Shown here piece by piece: positions 1-9,455 of a DNA stretch of 64,000 nt. The translations under genes were made by a program, and so were the position numbers. Each line of letters opens with the position of its first letter. The stretch's first letter is position 1. Source of the stretch: Sulfolobus sp. A20 (GTDB lineage: Archaea > Thermoproteota > Thermoprotei_A > Sulfolobales > Sulfolobaceae); NCBI RefSeq assembly GCF_001719125.1, contig NZ_CP017006.1, positions 1,488,001 through 1,552,000 on the forward strand, given 5' to 3'. The notes beneath the pieces are model-generated. The model was not told the origin of the DNA, did no database searches, and saw only the letters and a list, made by a program, of their open reading frames with translations.

Positions 1-1692
1 TTCATTAGGCAAAACCAACTTCATGTAGTTATATAATATTGACTTCCTATCAATCCTTAATGTACTTTTACTCTGTAGCAGTTTCCTACCAATATTTTTC
101 ATATAATCGTTACATAGTTTAACGTAACTTTCACCATAACCTACATTACAATAACTCGCAATAAACACTTTACTTAACGCCTCTCCTAACAATGCTGGCT
201 CGTAATAATATATTACTTTCCCGTCCCTTATAGCCCTCTCTACATATTCACTAACATGAGACTTAGGATTATCAGAAAAGAGATCTGGAAGAGTCTCATT
301 TTTCCCCTCAATACCACTTACTAAAACCTTACCCCCTGCTTTACTTACTATATCAACTACTCTTGCTACAGGTCCCTTATCCTCTCGCTTTTCAATTATA
401 TAACTTACATCTACTCCTTCAGCATATAGATTCCTTAGTGCATCGTCTAAGTTGTCGTATTCTGGAGTTTTTGGAGTTAAGGTTACAACTAAATACTTCA
501 AAACACTTGAATCGTTGGTATTACTCTCCTTTCCCCTAATTAGCCTTCCTAGCCTTTGATAGAATCTCAAGGGACTTTGAGGAACATCAGTCATAATTAA
601 GAGTTTAGCTTCTGGTATATCGATCCCTTCTTCTCCAACTAATGTAGATATTATAACATCTACATTTCCCTTCCTAGCATCTTGAACTAGCTTAAGCCTT
701 TCATATCTTGAGAGATCACCAGTTAGCACTTTAGCCTTAACGTTGAAACTAGATACTACCTTTTCAAATTCGTACGCAGTTGACTTTCTAGAGGTAAATA
801 TCAAAACTGGTTTAAATTCCTCAACCTTATATATGTTTAAAACGTCCTTCAAAGCTCTAGTCTTGTGACTTAATTCCCTCTGTTCACAAAGAGTTTCTAT
901 TATTGGAGTTTCTTCAACTTTCCCTAGTAACCTATTATAGCTTTCACAAAAAGCTTCTTTACCATAAGTATATAGTGTGATTTCGAGAAACTTTAAAGTA
1001 TTTTTATCGCCATTTATCTTACCTCTAAAAAAGTTTTCATATACGTTATCCTCTAAACTGTTAAATTCAGCGTCAAAAATGTCAGCTATAGCTTTAGGGA
1101 GTTTAAAGGTAGGGTCAATTCCAGATAACGCTTTGAAATCATAGGTGAGGAAAAGGGGATTACCTAAGTTTTCAACTAGCCTTGGATCTACCATATATTT
1201 TTTGTAGGAAGGTAATAATGCCGTAAAACCAACTAGGTATTTAGGCTCTAAGTCTGCCAAAGTTTGTTCATAACGAATATCTCCGAACGCGTGATGAACT
1301 TCATCTACTATCAAAGCTTCCGCATTACCTATACACTTAGAAGTTGTAAAAGGCGTTGAAACTATTACCCTTTTACCTTCCTCAAAGGACTTACAATCAC
1401 CCTCGTACTCTACACCGCTATCACTCTCAAATATCCTTTTCCAAAACCTATGATACATCTGATCACAAAGAAGTCTGGTTGGCTCCAATATGATCACATT
1501 ATGACCTTTCTTTATCAAATAATAGGCTATGAATACCTCTATCAGAGTCTTACCACTCCCGGTAGGCATTGAGACCACCACAAATCTGTTAGTATCCAAT
1601 GATTTCATAATCTCTTGACTTATACTCTTCTGGTAAGCATAAATTTCGAAACCAAGTTTCTTTCTAACAATCTCCTCAAATTCCTCAAGCAT
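1..1692 (-). CDS. SF2 DNA/RNA helicase, Hef/RIG-I-like (3' end beyond window)
   Basis: This reading frame starts at an ATG (complement of 1690-1692) and stays open to the left edge, so the C-terminus is missing; at least 564 codons are present. It is an ATP-dependent superfamily 2 translocase. Walker A reads PTGSGKT near residue 43, motif II is DEVHH, motif V reads VGEEGIDIPE and motif VI QRLGRLIRG. Motif V and the long helical insertion between the two RecA lobes resemble Hef/FANCM and RIG-I-type helicases more than DEAD-box proteins. No ERCC4 nuclease motif is visible in the part seen. XPB-like helicases are the main alternative, but the N-terminal damage-recognition domain of XPB is absent. 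The biological substrate is not evident. Confidence 0.75.
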   Translation of the reverse strand, partial: MLEEFEEIVRKKLGFEIYAYQKSISQEIMKSLDTNRFVVVSMPTGSGKTLIEVFIAYYLIKKGHNVIILEPTRLLCDQMYHRFWKRIFESDSGVEYEGDCKSFEEGKRVIVSTPFTTSKCIGNAEALIVDEVHHAFGDIRYEQTLADLEPKYLVGFTALLPSYKKYMVDPRLVENLGNPLFLTYDFKALSGIDPTFKLPKAIADIFDAEFNSLEDNVYENFFRGKINGDKNTLKFLEITLYTYGKEAFCESYNRLLGKVEETPIIETLCEQRELSHKTRALKDVLNIYKVEEFKPVLIFTSRKSTAYEFEKVVSSFNVKAKVLTGDLSRYERLKLVQDARKGNVDVIISTLVGEEGIDIPEAKLLIMTDVPQSPLRFYQRLGRLIRGKESNTNDSSVLKYLVVTLTPKTPEYDNLDDALRNLYAEGVDVSYIIEKREDKGPVARVVDIVSKAGGKVLVSGIEGKNETLPDLFSDNPKSHVSEYVERAIRDGKVIYYYEPALLGEALSKVFIASYCNVGYGESYVKLCNDYMKNIGRKLLQSKSTLRIDRKSILYNYMKLVLPNE

Positions 1693-1869
1693 GACAATAG
1701 ATAGTTTTAGGGGAAGGGGGATAAAAAATGATCTGTGGAACCCTTATTAGTATATATAATCCTTTTTGAAATCTTTAATTAAAATAATTCAAACTATAAA
1801 TATTTTTATAACTTTATAGTAGAAAAAGTTATTAATGATAAAACCAAATATATAAGTTGGTGAAGTGCT

Positions 1870-2412
1870 ATGGCCAAAGTTGTATTGAATGATGGGAATT
1901 CGACAAGGCTTGAATACTTATGGCCTTTAAGATTCGCTGTAGGATGGATGTTCCTAGACGGAGGACTAAGAAAAGCAGTACTAAAGCCAGCAAAATTAGA
2001 TCCTACTTCCCCATCCTTTGTTGGAGGAAAGCTGGTAAACTTCCTTCCTCATGCTGGTCCATTCAAGCAGTTTTTATTAATGGTATTAGAAAATCATTCC
2101 TTAAATGTAACCTTCCTAACTATATTTAGTTATGTAGAAATAATAGCGGGATTTTTAATCATTATAGGTTTATTTACTAGATTGGCTTCTTTTGGAGCTG
2201 CGGTAATGGCTTTTGGAATGGCTCCGGCATATTGGCTAGGTTCGACATGTGAAGATGAGTGGCAAATTGGATCCTTACTTACGGCAGGGGCAATAGTTCT
2301 AATGCTAACAGCATCTGGTAGAGTTTGGGGATTAGATTACTTCTTATTTAAGAAGTTTGGTGATAGACCTATTGCGAATTTACCTATATTGAGGTGGATT
2401 AAGCTATGGTGA
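1870..2412 (+). CDS. doxD: Thiosulfate:quinone oxidoreductase large subunit DoxD
   Basis: A 180-residue membrane protein with about four hydrophobic segments, matching the DoxD family. In Acidianus ambivalens DoxD and DoxA form thiosulfate:quinone oxidoreductase, which oxidises thiosulfate to tetrathionate and reduces caldariella quinone. The next gene is doxA and overlaps by 7 bases, as expected for translational coupling. The ATG is preceded by a GGTGAAG ribosome site (about 1859-1865), and AT-rich TATA-like sequence lies upstream in 1790-1855. Function is assigned from family and context; the sequence alone does not exclude another quinone-linked DoxX/DoxD protein. Confidence 0.85.
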   Translation: MAKVVLNDGNSTRLEYLWPLRFAVGWMFLDGGLRKAVLKPAKLDPTSPSFVGGKLVNFLPHAGPFKQFLLMVLENHSLNVTFLTIFSYVEIIAGFLIIIGLFTRLASFGAAVMAFGMAPAYWLGSTCEDEWQIGSLLTAGAIVLMLTASGRVWGLDYFLFKKFGDRPIANLPILRWIKLW

Positions 2413-2909
2413 ACAAGGTTACAATAGTTGGAATAATCTTTAGCTTAATTGTAGTAGGATGGATTTTAGGAACTGGTCAGTGGGCTTACGGTAACGTAGT
2501 TGGACCTCTAGTCAATAACTCTAAGCTACCAAAACTAGAAATAACCTATGCTAACGCCTTTCCGGTTTCCAATGGGACTAAGATAATATTAAATATAACT
2601 GATGTTGATGGTCCTGACGCTTATCCTGCCTCTGGTACAATGATGATGATTAGCAATTCGACGTGGTCTCTAACATTAAACTCAACAGAAATAGCTAAAT
2701 ATACAGTGAACGTGATACAAGCTCCGTGGAATGCTAACAAGAAGGACTACGTAAACTACTATTCTGGCTTCGTAGTAATATTAGGCAGTGAAGCACAGTT
2801 CCAACTTATAATTCCAATTCACCTATCGCCCGGGACATATAAAATAACTATAGTAACACCAGCTATAAATCCAAACAGATGGGCAACTACAACAATTACA
2901 GTAAGTTAG
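2406..2909 (+). CDS. doxA: Thiosulfate:quinone oxidoreductase small subunit DoxA
   Basis: A 167-residue protein with one N-terminal transmembrane anchor (about residues 5-25) followed by an extracytoplasmic beta-rich domain with several N-glycosylation sequons (NIT, NST). Length, topology and position straight after doxD with a 7-base overlap fit DoxA, the small subunit of the membrane thiosulfate:quinone oxidoreductase. It should face the pseudo-periplasm, where thiosulfate would be met. A T-run follows the stop codon. Confidence 0.82.
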   Translation: MVNKVTIVGIIFSLIVVGWILGTGQWAYGNVVGPLVNNSKLPKLEITYANAFPVSNGTKIILNITDVDGPDAYPASGTMMMISNSTWSLTLNSTEIAKYTVNVIQAPWNANKKDYVNYYSGFVVILGSEAQFQLIIPIHLSPGTYKITIVTPAINPNRWATTTITVS

Positions 2910-2925
2910 CCTTTTTTTACACAAC
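2909..2925 (+). terminator. T-rich terminator after doxDA
   Basis: A run of seven T directly follows the doxA stop codon. Archaeal RNA polymerase commonly stops at such T-runs; no hairpin is needed or seen. Confidence 0.4.
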
Positions 2926-2976
2926 GTTGACTATTTTTGATTTTAATTTATTAAGGTATAATCTACATTCATTTTG

Positions 2977-3360
2977 ATGGTAAGTATTAATCTATTATCT
3001 GCTTCAGATGTTTTAATTGAGGAAGCTGATAGGTTATTGGAGAAGGGAGATGTTGTACAAGCTTCAGAGAAATACTACAAAGCAGCTGAAGAAGCAATAA
3101 AACTACTAGTAAAAACACTAAACCTAAAAGACGTAATGGAAAAGGTAAAGGAGGAAGGTTATTGGAGTTTAGGAGTTTTACACGATGCTGTAATCGAGAT
3201 AGCTAAGAGACTGCATGATGAGGAAATCATTGATCTATGGAAATCAGCCATAGTAATTTTAACTGTAAATTTACCTAAAGATATTCTAGTCATAGAAGCT
3301 GAAAAAGTGAAAAAACTTGTTGAACTCTCAGATAAAATCGCTAATCTTAGAGTGGATTAA
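2977..3360 (+). CDS. PaREP1-like (HEPN-type fold) protein, copy 1
   Basis: About 127 residues, mostly helical. The core, KYYKAAEEAIKLL preceded by an ADRLLEKGD segment, is characteristic of the PaREP1 family of crenarchaeal proteins, which I place near HEPN-type helical bundles by fold (inference). The function is unknown; HEPN proteins often act with a nucleotidyltransferase partner, but none is adjacent. I chose the ATG at 2977 over a TTG three bases upstream. Bases 3021-3137 recur exactly at 3361-3477 in the next gene. Its stop codon lies at the very start of that second repeat copy. Confidence 0.65.
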   Translation: MVSINLLSASDVLIEEADRLLEKGDVVQASEKYYKAAEEAIKLLVKTLNLKDVMEKVKEEGYWSLGVLHDAVIEIAKRLHDEEIIDLWKSAIVILTVNLPKDILVIEAEKVKKLVELSDKIANLRVD

Positions 3361-3477
3361 GGAAGCTGATAGGTTATTGGAGAAGGGAGATGTTGTACAA
3401 GCTTCAGAGAAATACTACAAAGCAGCTGAAGAAGCAATAAAACTACTAGTAAAAACACTAAACCTAAAAGACGTAAT
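3021..3477 (+). repeat. 117-bp exact direct repeat in the PaREP1-like pair
   Basis: Bases 3021-3137 and 3361-3477 are identical over 117 positions with an offset of 340. The first differences are single G-to-A changes at 3138/3478 and 3144/3484, after which the sequences diverge. The second copy begins right at the TAA stop of the first gene. Confidence 0.9.
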
Positions 3478-3688
3478 AGAAAAAGTAAAGGCTAATAGAA
3501 GATGGACCTCTTCCTTATTATTCGAAGCTTCAAGAAGGATTTCTCCAGATATATATCTAATATCGGTAGATGCATGGTACTTACACGTTTATGGATTTCA
3601 TGAAATGAGACTTAACTACGACGAAGTGAAGAAATTATCCAATAATATTCACAAAATAATAGACATATTAAACAAATATCTAACCTAA
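3317..3688 (+). CDS. PaREP1-like protein, copy 2 (overlaps copy 1)
   Basis: About 123 residues read in a different frame from copy 1, overlapping it by 44 bases from a TTG start. Residues 16-54 are encoded by the duplicated DNA and match copy 1; the C-terminal half differs completely. The best start is uncertain: there is no ATG before the repeat and no clear ribosome site, so translation may depend on coupling to copy 1. The pair could be the product of unequal recombination between two family members. Function unknown. Confidence 0.55.
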   Translation: MLNSQIKSLILEWIKEADRLLEKGDVVQASEKYYKAAEEAIKLLVKTLNLKDVIEKVKANRRWTSSLLFEASRRISPDIYLISVDAWYLHVYGFHEMRLNYDEVKKLSNNIHKIIDILNKYLT

Positions 3689-3940
3689 CGTCTAATGAAA
3701 TTCTAAAAGGTCCGATAAAGAGACCCCTCTCTTCCTTTTCATAATAATTTCGTAAATAGCCTTGAATTTCTAAGGGTAATAAGATTCTTTCCCAATCACT
3801 CTAGAACAAAATAAAATCTCATAACGTTGAGTGAGTAAAGGGAAAACATAAGGCTAATTAGAATCGCAACCAGCTAACTCATAGTTTAAAGTAGGAAATT
3901 CTTTAATTCTTGCCTTAAAGAGCAAGTTTTCATCACTTAC

Positions 3941-4729
3941 CTAGAACTTGAGAAACTTTGCCGAAAAAGAGTAGTTGACTTCCTCATTAGGCTCAACTAT
4001 CCTTAACCCTAAGCCATTGTGATAAGCGTCTGGAGCACCGCTCATAGGTTCGATTGCCAAAGCTCCTCTTACACCTGTATATAATTGTATAAATGGCATA
4101 TTTCTTCTCACAATTTTAACTATAGAATAAGATGATTTCAATAGTATGGTATCATTTACGAAAAAACAATCATCATATTCTCCATGTTCTATTTTAGTTT
4201 TAACTAACTCTCCAGTTGGTATCTTGTTAAAAGTTACGCATCTCTTAACATTATTTTTTACTTCAATATTCCAATCCTCAGATACTATGAAGTAAGGATG
4301 TAGTCCAACTGTTAATGGACCTCTATTGTTTCCTACATTCTTAACGCTTATCTTTACTCTAAAGCCATTTCTGAATAATTTATAAATTAGTACGCAAGCT
4401 AACTTAGTTGGATAACCTTCGTGTTCTAACTCATGCTTAAGAGAGACACCATCATTTTGGACTTCTAAGACTTCAAATTCTTTATCTAGAACTAAACCAT
4501 GTATCGCGTTTCCCTCATTATTTTTAGGTAAAACGTACCTTTTTCCCTCAAATATATACTCCCCTCCCTTTATTCTATTAGCGAATGGTATTAAAACAGC
4601 CATACCCCCTCGCGTAACTCTCTCTAAATTGCCTCTTAGAATGAGCTCTTTCCCATCTATTTTAAAGGAGTATAGATAAGCGCCTTTCGGCAAAATTTCT
4701 GCTTCCACGTTACCCTTCTTAATCTTCAT
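3941..4729 (-). CDS. Aldose 1-epimerase (galactose mutarotase-like)
   Basis: About 262 residues from the ATG at 4729. A longer frame to 4798 exists, but its 23 extra residues look unlike the family and lie over an AT-rich promoter region. The family pattern is visible: a FANRIKGG-like loop, an early His (AIHGLV), a central LHPYF histidine motif and an acidic YTG...AIEP region near the C-terminus. It would interconvert alpha and beta anomers of hexoses or a related sugar in the cytoplasm. It stands alone, facing away from the PaREP1 pair, so its exact sugar is unknown. Confidence 0.8.
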   Translation of the reverse strand: MKIKKGNVEAEILPKGAYLYSFKIDGKELILRGNLERVTRGGMAVLIPFANRIKGGEYIFEGKRYVLPKNNEGNAIHGLVLDKEFEVLEVQNDGVSLKHELEHEGYPTKLACVLIYKLFRNGFRVKISVKNVGNNRGPLTVGLHPYFIVSEDWNIEVKNNVKRCVTFNKIPTGELVKTKIEHGEYDDCFFVNDTILLKSSYSIVKIVRRNMPFIQLYTGVRGALAIEPMSGAPDAYHNGLGLRIVEPNEEVNYSFSAKFLKF

Positions 4730-4821
4730 ATAGTAAGAATATAAGAGATGTGAACTTATATACTTATCACTAATAGTAATTATTAAATAGGAAAACAAAG
4801 AAAGGAAGAAAAAAAGTTTAT

Positions 4822-5160
4822 TTAAATACCTGCTACTTCCCTTAGCGTCTTAAATATCTGGTTAAAGTCTGCCTCAGCTAACCTCACGAAAACTCCATAG
4901 TTACCCATTACACATACTGCATAATCCCCAGCTGCTACTGCCCATCCTAAGAATGGAGTCCACTTCATCCCAGATATTTTCGTGAAGGATTCAGCTTCAA
5001 CTGTACCCATTAATGTATTAGCTGCTACCATCTTAGCTACCATCTCAGCCATCTCTCTTGTTAAGTTACCCTTATACTCAACCAACCTACCGTCATTTGT
5101 ATACTGCCCAGCAGCTATAGCTCCTTTTAATTGCATTAGCTTGTCTAGTTTTTCACTCAT
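4822..5160 (-). CDS. DUF2173 family protein (roadblock/LC7-like)
   Basis: A 112-residue soluble protein matching DUF2173 (COG4831), a roadblock/LC7-like family common in sulfur-oxidising archaea and bacteria. Visible traits are the opening LDKLMQLKGAIAAGQY, a central WTPFLGWAVAAGDYAVCVMG stretch and a helical end. The family has no established biochemical role; co-occurrence with sulfur oxidation is the main hint, and doxDA lies 2 kb away. The start ATG is supported by a minus-strand AGAGGTAA-type sequence just upstream (complement of about 5166-5173). Confidence 0.75.
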   Translation of the reverse strand: MSEKLDKLMQLKGAIAAGQYTNDGRLVEYKGNLTREMAEMVAKMVAANTLMGTVEAESFTKISGMKWTPFLGWAVAAGDYAVCVMGNYGVFVRLAEADFNQIFKTLREVAGI

Positions 5161-5387
5161 TTTTATTACCTCTACTAAATATTAGTTTAATCATATTAAT
5201 AAATTTTATGATTAAACAATGTAAAAAATAAGCTTATTAATAATTTGAATCTTTATCTTTTCTCCTTTAATTTTGATAAAAGTTTTATATAAGAGAATGA
5301 TAACTTACGCGCTTTAAAATAAGAAAAAGCTTATATATTCATGATCATAATTAAATAAATAGTTAAATAAGACAATATTTAATTTAG

Positions 5388-6656
5388 TTATCCTTCTTCT
5401 AAATATTTAAATATCGAGGAGCTAATTAGTAAAAGTATACCTGCGACAATGAAATCTATACCATAGCTTATATAGTGAGTAATGTATCCAGAGATTAAGG
5501 AGCCTACAAACAATGCTATTCCTACAACAGTGCTATAAACTCCTAAACCAGTTCCTTGTCTCCTCTCTCCGACTACTTTGAATATCATTGTAGTTGATGA
5601 AGAGTAAAAGATTGAATAAGCTATTCCAGCAGCTAAAGGATAAAAGATTAACCCGGTTACTAAAATGGGTAAACCTAGAAATAGCTGAGCAAAAACACCT
5701 AATGCAATGTATGAAAATCCTCTAAGAATTAGAGCGATATGGGCTAAATGGCTCTCCTTAGACTTCTCTAATAAGTTAGAGCTTAACTTAAAACCTAATA
5801 TCTGGAAAATCATGCCAACACCTATTACCGCTAATACCTCAGCCTTATTCAGCCCTTTAACGTATAAACCTGCTGGATAAACCGTATTAAATATTCCGCT
5901 ACTTATATAAAATATTACTATGGCTATGTAAAGTAGTGGAATGTAATTTATTGGTTTCTTAGTTAATCTCTTTAAGGAGAACATCTTAAAATTATGTAAA
6001 TTAGGTAAATGTAGAAACATTAACGGCAAGTGCATCATTCTCGTAAAGAAGGATTCCTTATGATGAATAATAGCAGTTCTCTCGAAATTAACTATTGGTT
6101 TAGGAATTAATCTAACTCCAGCAAATAGTGTCAACAACATTAAAAATCCCAAGATCTCCTCGATGACATCTATCCTAAGAATCAATACAAGAAAGGTCGA
6201 TAAGAACAATCCTACTAATACTCCTATTGATGAGAGATAAGAGTATCTAGAAAAAAGTGAACCCCAATGCTTCTTCTCTGCAGATTCCATAATAAGTAAA
6301 TTAAAAGGGGTAGTCGATGCTGTACTCATAAAAGTAATAAGAGCGTAATCTAATGAAATTGCTGGAATTGACCTCATAAATGGCATAAATATTAGTGGTA
6401 TTGAAGTTCCGCCAAAACTGATAAGTATCTGCTTTTTCCTATCGAATTTATCTGCCATAAATCCCCAAATCATTGAGGCAGGAATTAAGATAGCATTACT
6501 TAGCGAAATAGCATAGGCTACGTTTATTGCATTCCCTCCCAAGGAGAGAATCTGCAAAGTTATTAGAGTTGATAAAGGTCCAGTCGCAGTGTTAAAGGGT
6601 ATTACCAAAAACATCCATCGTGTGTCCTTGTACTTTATCATTTTCATCTTTGGCAA
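5388..6656 (-). CDS. MFS transporter
   Basis: A 422-residue membrane protein with about 12 hydrophobic helices. The loop after helix 2 reads GFMADKFDRKKQI, the usual major facilitator motif A, and a hydrophilic central loop (about residues 190-235) separates the two halves. Substrate cannot be told. Three nearby Met codons (residues 1, 3 and 5) make the exact start uncertain. It is a single gene between AT-rich flanks, facing away from the helicase at 6866. Confidence 0.8.
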   Translation of the reverse strand: MPKMKMIKYKDTRWMFLVIPFNTATGPLSTLITLQILSLGGNAINVAYAISLSNAILIPASMIWGFMADKFDRKKQILISFGGTSIPLIFMPFMRSIPAISLDYALITFMSTASTTPFNLLIMESAEKKHWGSLFSRYSYLSSIGVLVGLFLSTFLVLILRIDVIEEILGFLMLLTLFAGVRLIPKPIVNFERTAIIHHKESFFTRMMHLPLMFLHLPNLHNFKMFSLKRLTKKPINYIPLLYIAIVIFYISSGIFNTVYPAGLYVKGLNKAEVLAVIGVGMIFQILGFKLSSNLLEKSKESHLAHIALILRGFSYIALGVFAQLFLGLPILVTGLIFYPLAAGIAYSIFYSSSTTMIFKVVGERRQGTGLGVYSTVVGIALFVGSLISGYITHYISYGIDFIVAGILLLISSSIFKYLEEG

Positions 6657-6865
6657 TATGGTTAGATTAAAAAAATTTACTGAAAAGTTTAGTTAGATAC
6701 TACCTTATACAAGTTTAAACTATTATAATCATATACATATAAGCTTCTAAAATAACCACAGATTTTTTCAAAACGTTTATTTTATACTTAAAATACTTCA
6801 TAATAAATCTACAACCTTTATAAAAATGACAGATTTATATTCTAGAGATACTCATTACCCTAATT

Positions 6866-7900
6866 ATGTTCGAAAATCTAAGTACAGAGCTCAAGAGTGC
6901 CTTAAAAGAGGCTCAATATAAGGAACCTACTAAAGTGCAACTAGAAGTCATACCTAGGATGTTAAATGGTAAAAGCGTTATAGTTCAAGCAAAGACTGGT
7001 TCTGGTAAAACTGCTTCGTATTTAATACCAATTCTTGAATTAAATTCTACTGCACTAATACTTTCACCCACTAGAGAATTAGCTTCTCAAATACTCGATG
7101 AACTCAGAAAGTTAGGTAAGTATAAACAAGTTAATGCAAGTCTAGTTATAGGGGGAATAAGTTATGATGGACAAAGGCAAGCTAATATCGTCATTGGAAC
7201 TCCAGGTAGACTACTAGACTTATGGAGTAAAGGAAGCATCGATTTTTCAGCCTTTCAGATCGTTGTAGTTGATGAGGCTGACAGAATGTTGGATATGGGG
7301 TTCATAGATGATATAAGAATGATATTAAATCATACTAATCCAAAAATCATAGGATTCTTTTCCGCAACAATACCAGATAAAATAATGGAATTAGCAAAGG
7401 AGTTTTCACCACAAATCGAAGAAATAATTCTTGACGATTATAAGCCAGTAGAAGAGGTTAACCACAAGTTCATTAAGGTAACAAATGATTGGAGTGATAA
7501 GCTATTTAAGTTAATTGAGGAAGTCAAAGGGGATGAGAAGGTAATAATATTCACTAGGACTAGAAGCAGGGCTAGAAAGTTACATTACGTTCTAAATAAC
7601 AAGGGTATGAGAACTGGTTTACTCAGTGGCGAAATGCCACAGCCAGTGAGATTAAGAAACTTCTATGGATTTAAAAACGGTAAGTATAATATCCTAATAG
7701 CTACGGATTTAGCGTCGAGGGGAATTGATGTAATTGATGTAAATAAAATAATAAATTTTGATATTCCTAGAGATATTGAGACATATATTCATAGGGTAGG
7801 AAGAACGGGAAGAATGGGAAGAAGCGGAGAGGCTATAACGTTTTACACTTATCAAGAGATTGAAATAGTGAAGAATATAAGAAAGGTAATTGATAGATAG
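6866..7900 (+). CDS. DEAD-box RNA helicase
   Basis: A compact 344-residue DEAD-box protein with only the two RecA cores. Motifs in order: AKTGSGKT (about residues 42-49), PTREL (68-72), GG and TPGR (112-115), DEAD (136-139), SAT (166-168), ATDLASRGID and HRVGRTGR (about 316). It would unwind short RNA duplexes with ATP in the cytoplasm. It lacks the basic C-terminal extension of many bacterial relatives. TATA-like sequence (CTTTATAAAA, about 6814-6823) lies about 45 bp upstream of the ATG. Monocistronic by layout. Confidence 0.92.
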   Translation: MFENLSTELKSALKEAQYKEPTKVQLEVIPRMLNGKSVIVQAKTGSGKTASYLIPILELNSTALILSPTRELASQILDELRKLGKYKQVNASLVIGGISYDGQRQANIVIGTPGRLLDLWSKGSIDFSAFQIVVVDEADRMLDMGFIDDIRMILNHTNPKIIGFFSATIPDKIMELAKEFSPQIEEIILDDYKPVEEVNHKFIKVTNDWSDKLFKLIEEVKGDEKVIIFTRTRSRARKLHYVLNNKGMRTGLLSGEMPQPVRLRNFYGFKNGKYNILIATDLASRGIDVIDVNKIINFDIPRDIETYIHRVGRTGRMGRSGEAITFYTYQEIEIVKNIRKVIDR

Positions 7901-8067
7901 ATGATTTCTCTAGTCCTCCTATGTGAAATTTTAAGATTGAATAGATCTAGGGAAGCCGTAACGTTTTATAACTCTACTTAGCCCTAAAGGATAAAGCTTT
8001 CCTAATTTAATATAGGATCGACTTTTCTTATGAAAAATATTATTTTTTGGTTAAGCTATCTGTTGAT

Positions 8068-9129
8068 ATGGTAAACTATTATCCCTACCTAAACATGAAT
8101 GAACAGCAAGTTCTTCAACAAGCAGTCCCAGAATTAAGACCGCTATATTTAGCGTTAGTTTCCTACAAGTCAGCTTGTAACGGAGATTACAATAATGCTC
8201 TATATTCTCTTCAATTTGCTAGGGACTCGCCCTTCATTAACCCCTACTCCTTAAAAGTTCACGGATTAACTAACGCAAACTGTTACGATCATATGCTCAA
8301 GTCCATCTCATTCATGCCTGATATGGATAGTTGGAAACACGCTTTAGCGTCAGTAATTTTGCTTACAAAGGACTACGTTAATATGAATGATAGGTTTATA
8401 TATGAAGGGAATGAGGACGCGTCTAAGGAGATAGATAAGGCATTACATGCTGGTATACCAGCTTACTATTTGTATAAAGCATTTGCCAATAGATCTTACG
8501 ATTATGAACATAAGAAATATTTACAGAGGTATTTTAAAGAAGTGGAGAAACAAATTACAATTTATTATCAGCCCTTGTACGATTACGCAAATTATCTCTT
8601 ATCAATGGTAAAGGGTGTAGTTAACCAAGACCTACCAATTTTAGGCGCGTTAACTACATTTTTCACTTTAGACGTAATGGAAATCCTTGAAGAAACTATT
8701 AAGAAGCTATCTGAACACGTTGTCTTCGGATTCGTACAAGCCTTAGATTTGTATTTTGCATCTAGGGAGATGACGAGAATAAGTGATGAGGTGAACGATT
8801 TAGATCTATTTAACATAGAACAAAGTGAAAGAGTTAAAGAGAAAGCAATGAAATCAATAGCTGAGGCTCAAAAATCTCTACAAAAACACGGGCAATATCA
8901 TTTAGCTAATGCATTAAGTATACAATTTGAGTACTTAAGAGGAGATAGAGGAAAAATAAATCAGCATGTCAAGACCTTTGCCCAATGGATTCCAATACAA
9001 GGGTTCGATGTCGCTTATAGGGATTACGCGTATTATTTACTTAAGATGGTAGATAATCCTATGGAGAGGAAGGTTATTTGTTCCTCTTTAAGGATAATTG
9101 ATAACGAGCTAAAAGTGCTGTGCGCTTAA
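8068..9129 (+). CDS. Conserved-looking hypothetical protein, alpha-helical
   Basis: About 353 residues with good coding character but no family I recognise. It is strongly helical, rich in Tyr, Leu and Ala with regularly spaced helix pairs, which suggests a TPR-like or other alpha-solenoid scaffold (inference). There is no signal peptide or membrane segment. Starts at TTG 8047, ATG 8068 and ATG 8095 are all in frame; 8068 is chosen as the first ATG. Cys residues occur near the start and the extreme C-terminus (VLCA). No operon partner. Confidence 0.6.
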   Translation: MVNYYPYLNMNEQQVLQQAVPELRPLYLALVSYKSACNGDYNNALYSLQFARDSPFINPYSLKVHGLTNANCYDHMLKSISFMPDMDSWKHALASVILLTKDYVNMNDRFIYEGNEDASKEIDKALHAGIPAYYLYKAFANRSYDYEHKKYLQRYFKEVEKQITIYYQPLYDYANYLLSMVKGVVNQDLPILGALTTFFTLDVMEILEETIKKLSEHVVFGFVQALDLYFASREMTRISDEVNDLDLFNIEQSERVKEKAMKSIAEAQKSLQKHGQYHLANALSIQFEYLRGDRGKINQHVKTFAQWIPIQGFDVAYRDYAYYLLKMVDNPMERKVICSSLRIIDNELKVLCA

Positions 9130-9455
9130 ACATTTACTTAGATATCTATATTTATATTTCATAAATTACAAAAAATTATAACAAATATACTATCCAGTTA
9201 GATTTAAAGAGACGTCTCTGCTACAGCTTTCATAATTTTATATTTAAATGCCAAATATCAATTTTCGGAGTATTGTAGTCTATCTTTTGTTTACAAAAAT
9301 GAAGCCTGACTAGCGGAAGGAAGTCAGTTATTTCGCACATTCTTGATTAAGCGGTTATACCTTTTTAATATATTTACCCCATATACTTAAAAACTTTTGA
9401 ATCAAAAATCTGAAATGCTTTTATAGTATTTTAACTAAAATTAAATAATGATATA
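9130..9455. other. Intergenic region with IS-like hairpin remnant and operon promoter
   Basis: No ORF of note. It holds a degraded IS200/IS605-type right-end motif at 9301-9327 and, near its end, a TATA-like TTTTATAGT (about 9419-9427) roughly 30 bp before the ATG of the ATP-grasp gene. A short GAGACGTCTC palindrome lies at about 9209-9218. Confidence 0.5.
9301..9327 (+). repeat. Degraded IS200/IS605-like right-end motif
   Basis: Reads GAAGCC...GGAAGGAAGTCAG, the decayed form of the hairpin-plus-AGTCAG ends seen elsewhere in this window. No transposase remains nearby. Confidence 0.45.

Noticed and set aside
1920-2129. 69-codon frame inside doxD
   Set aside because: Alternative frame of a well-supported gene, no own promoter.
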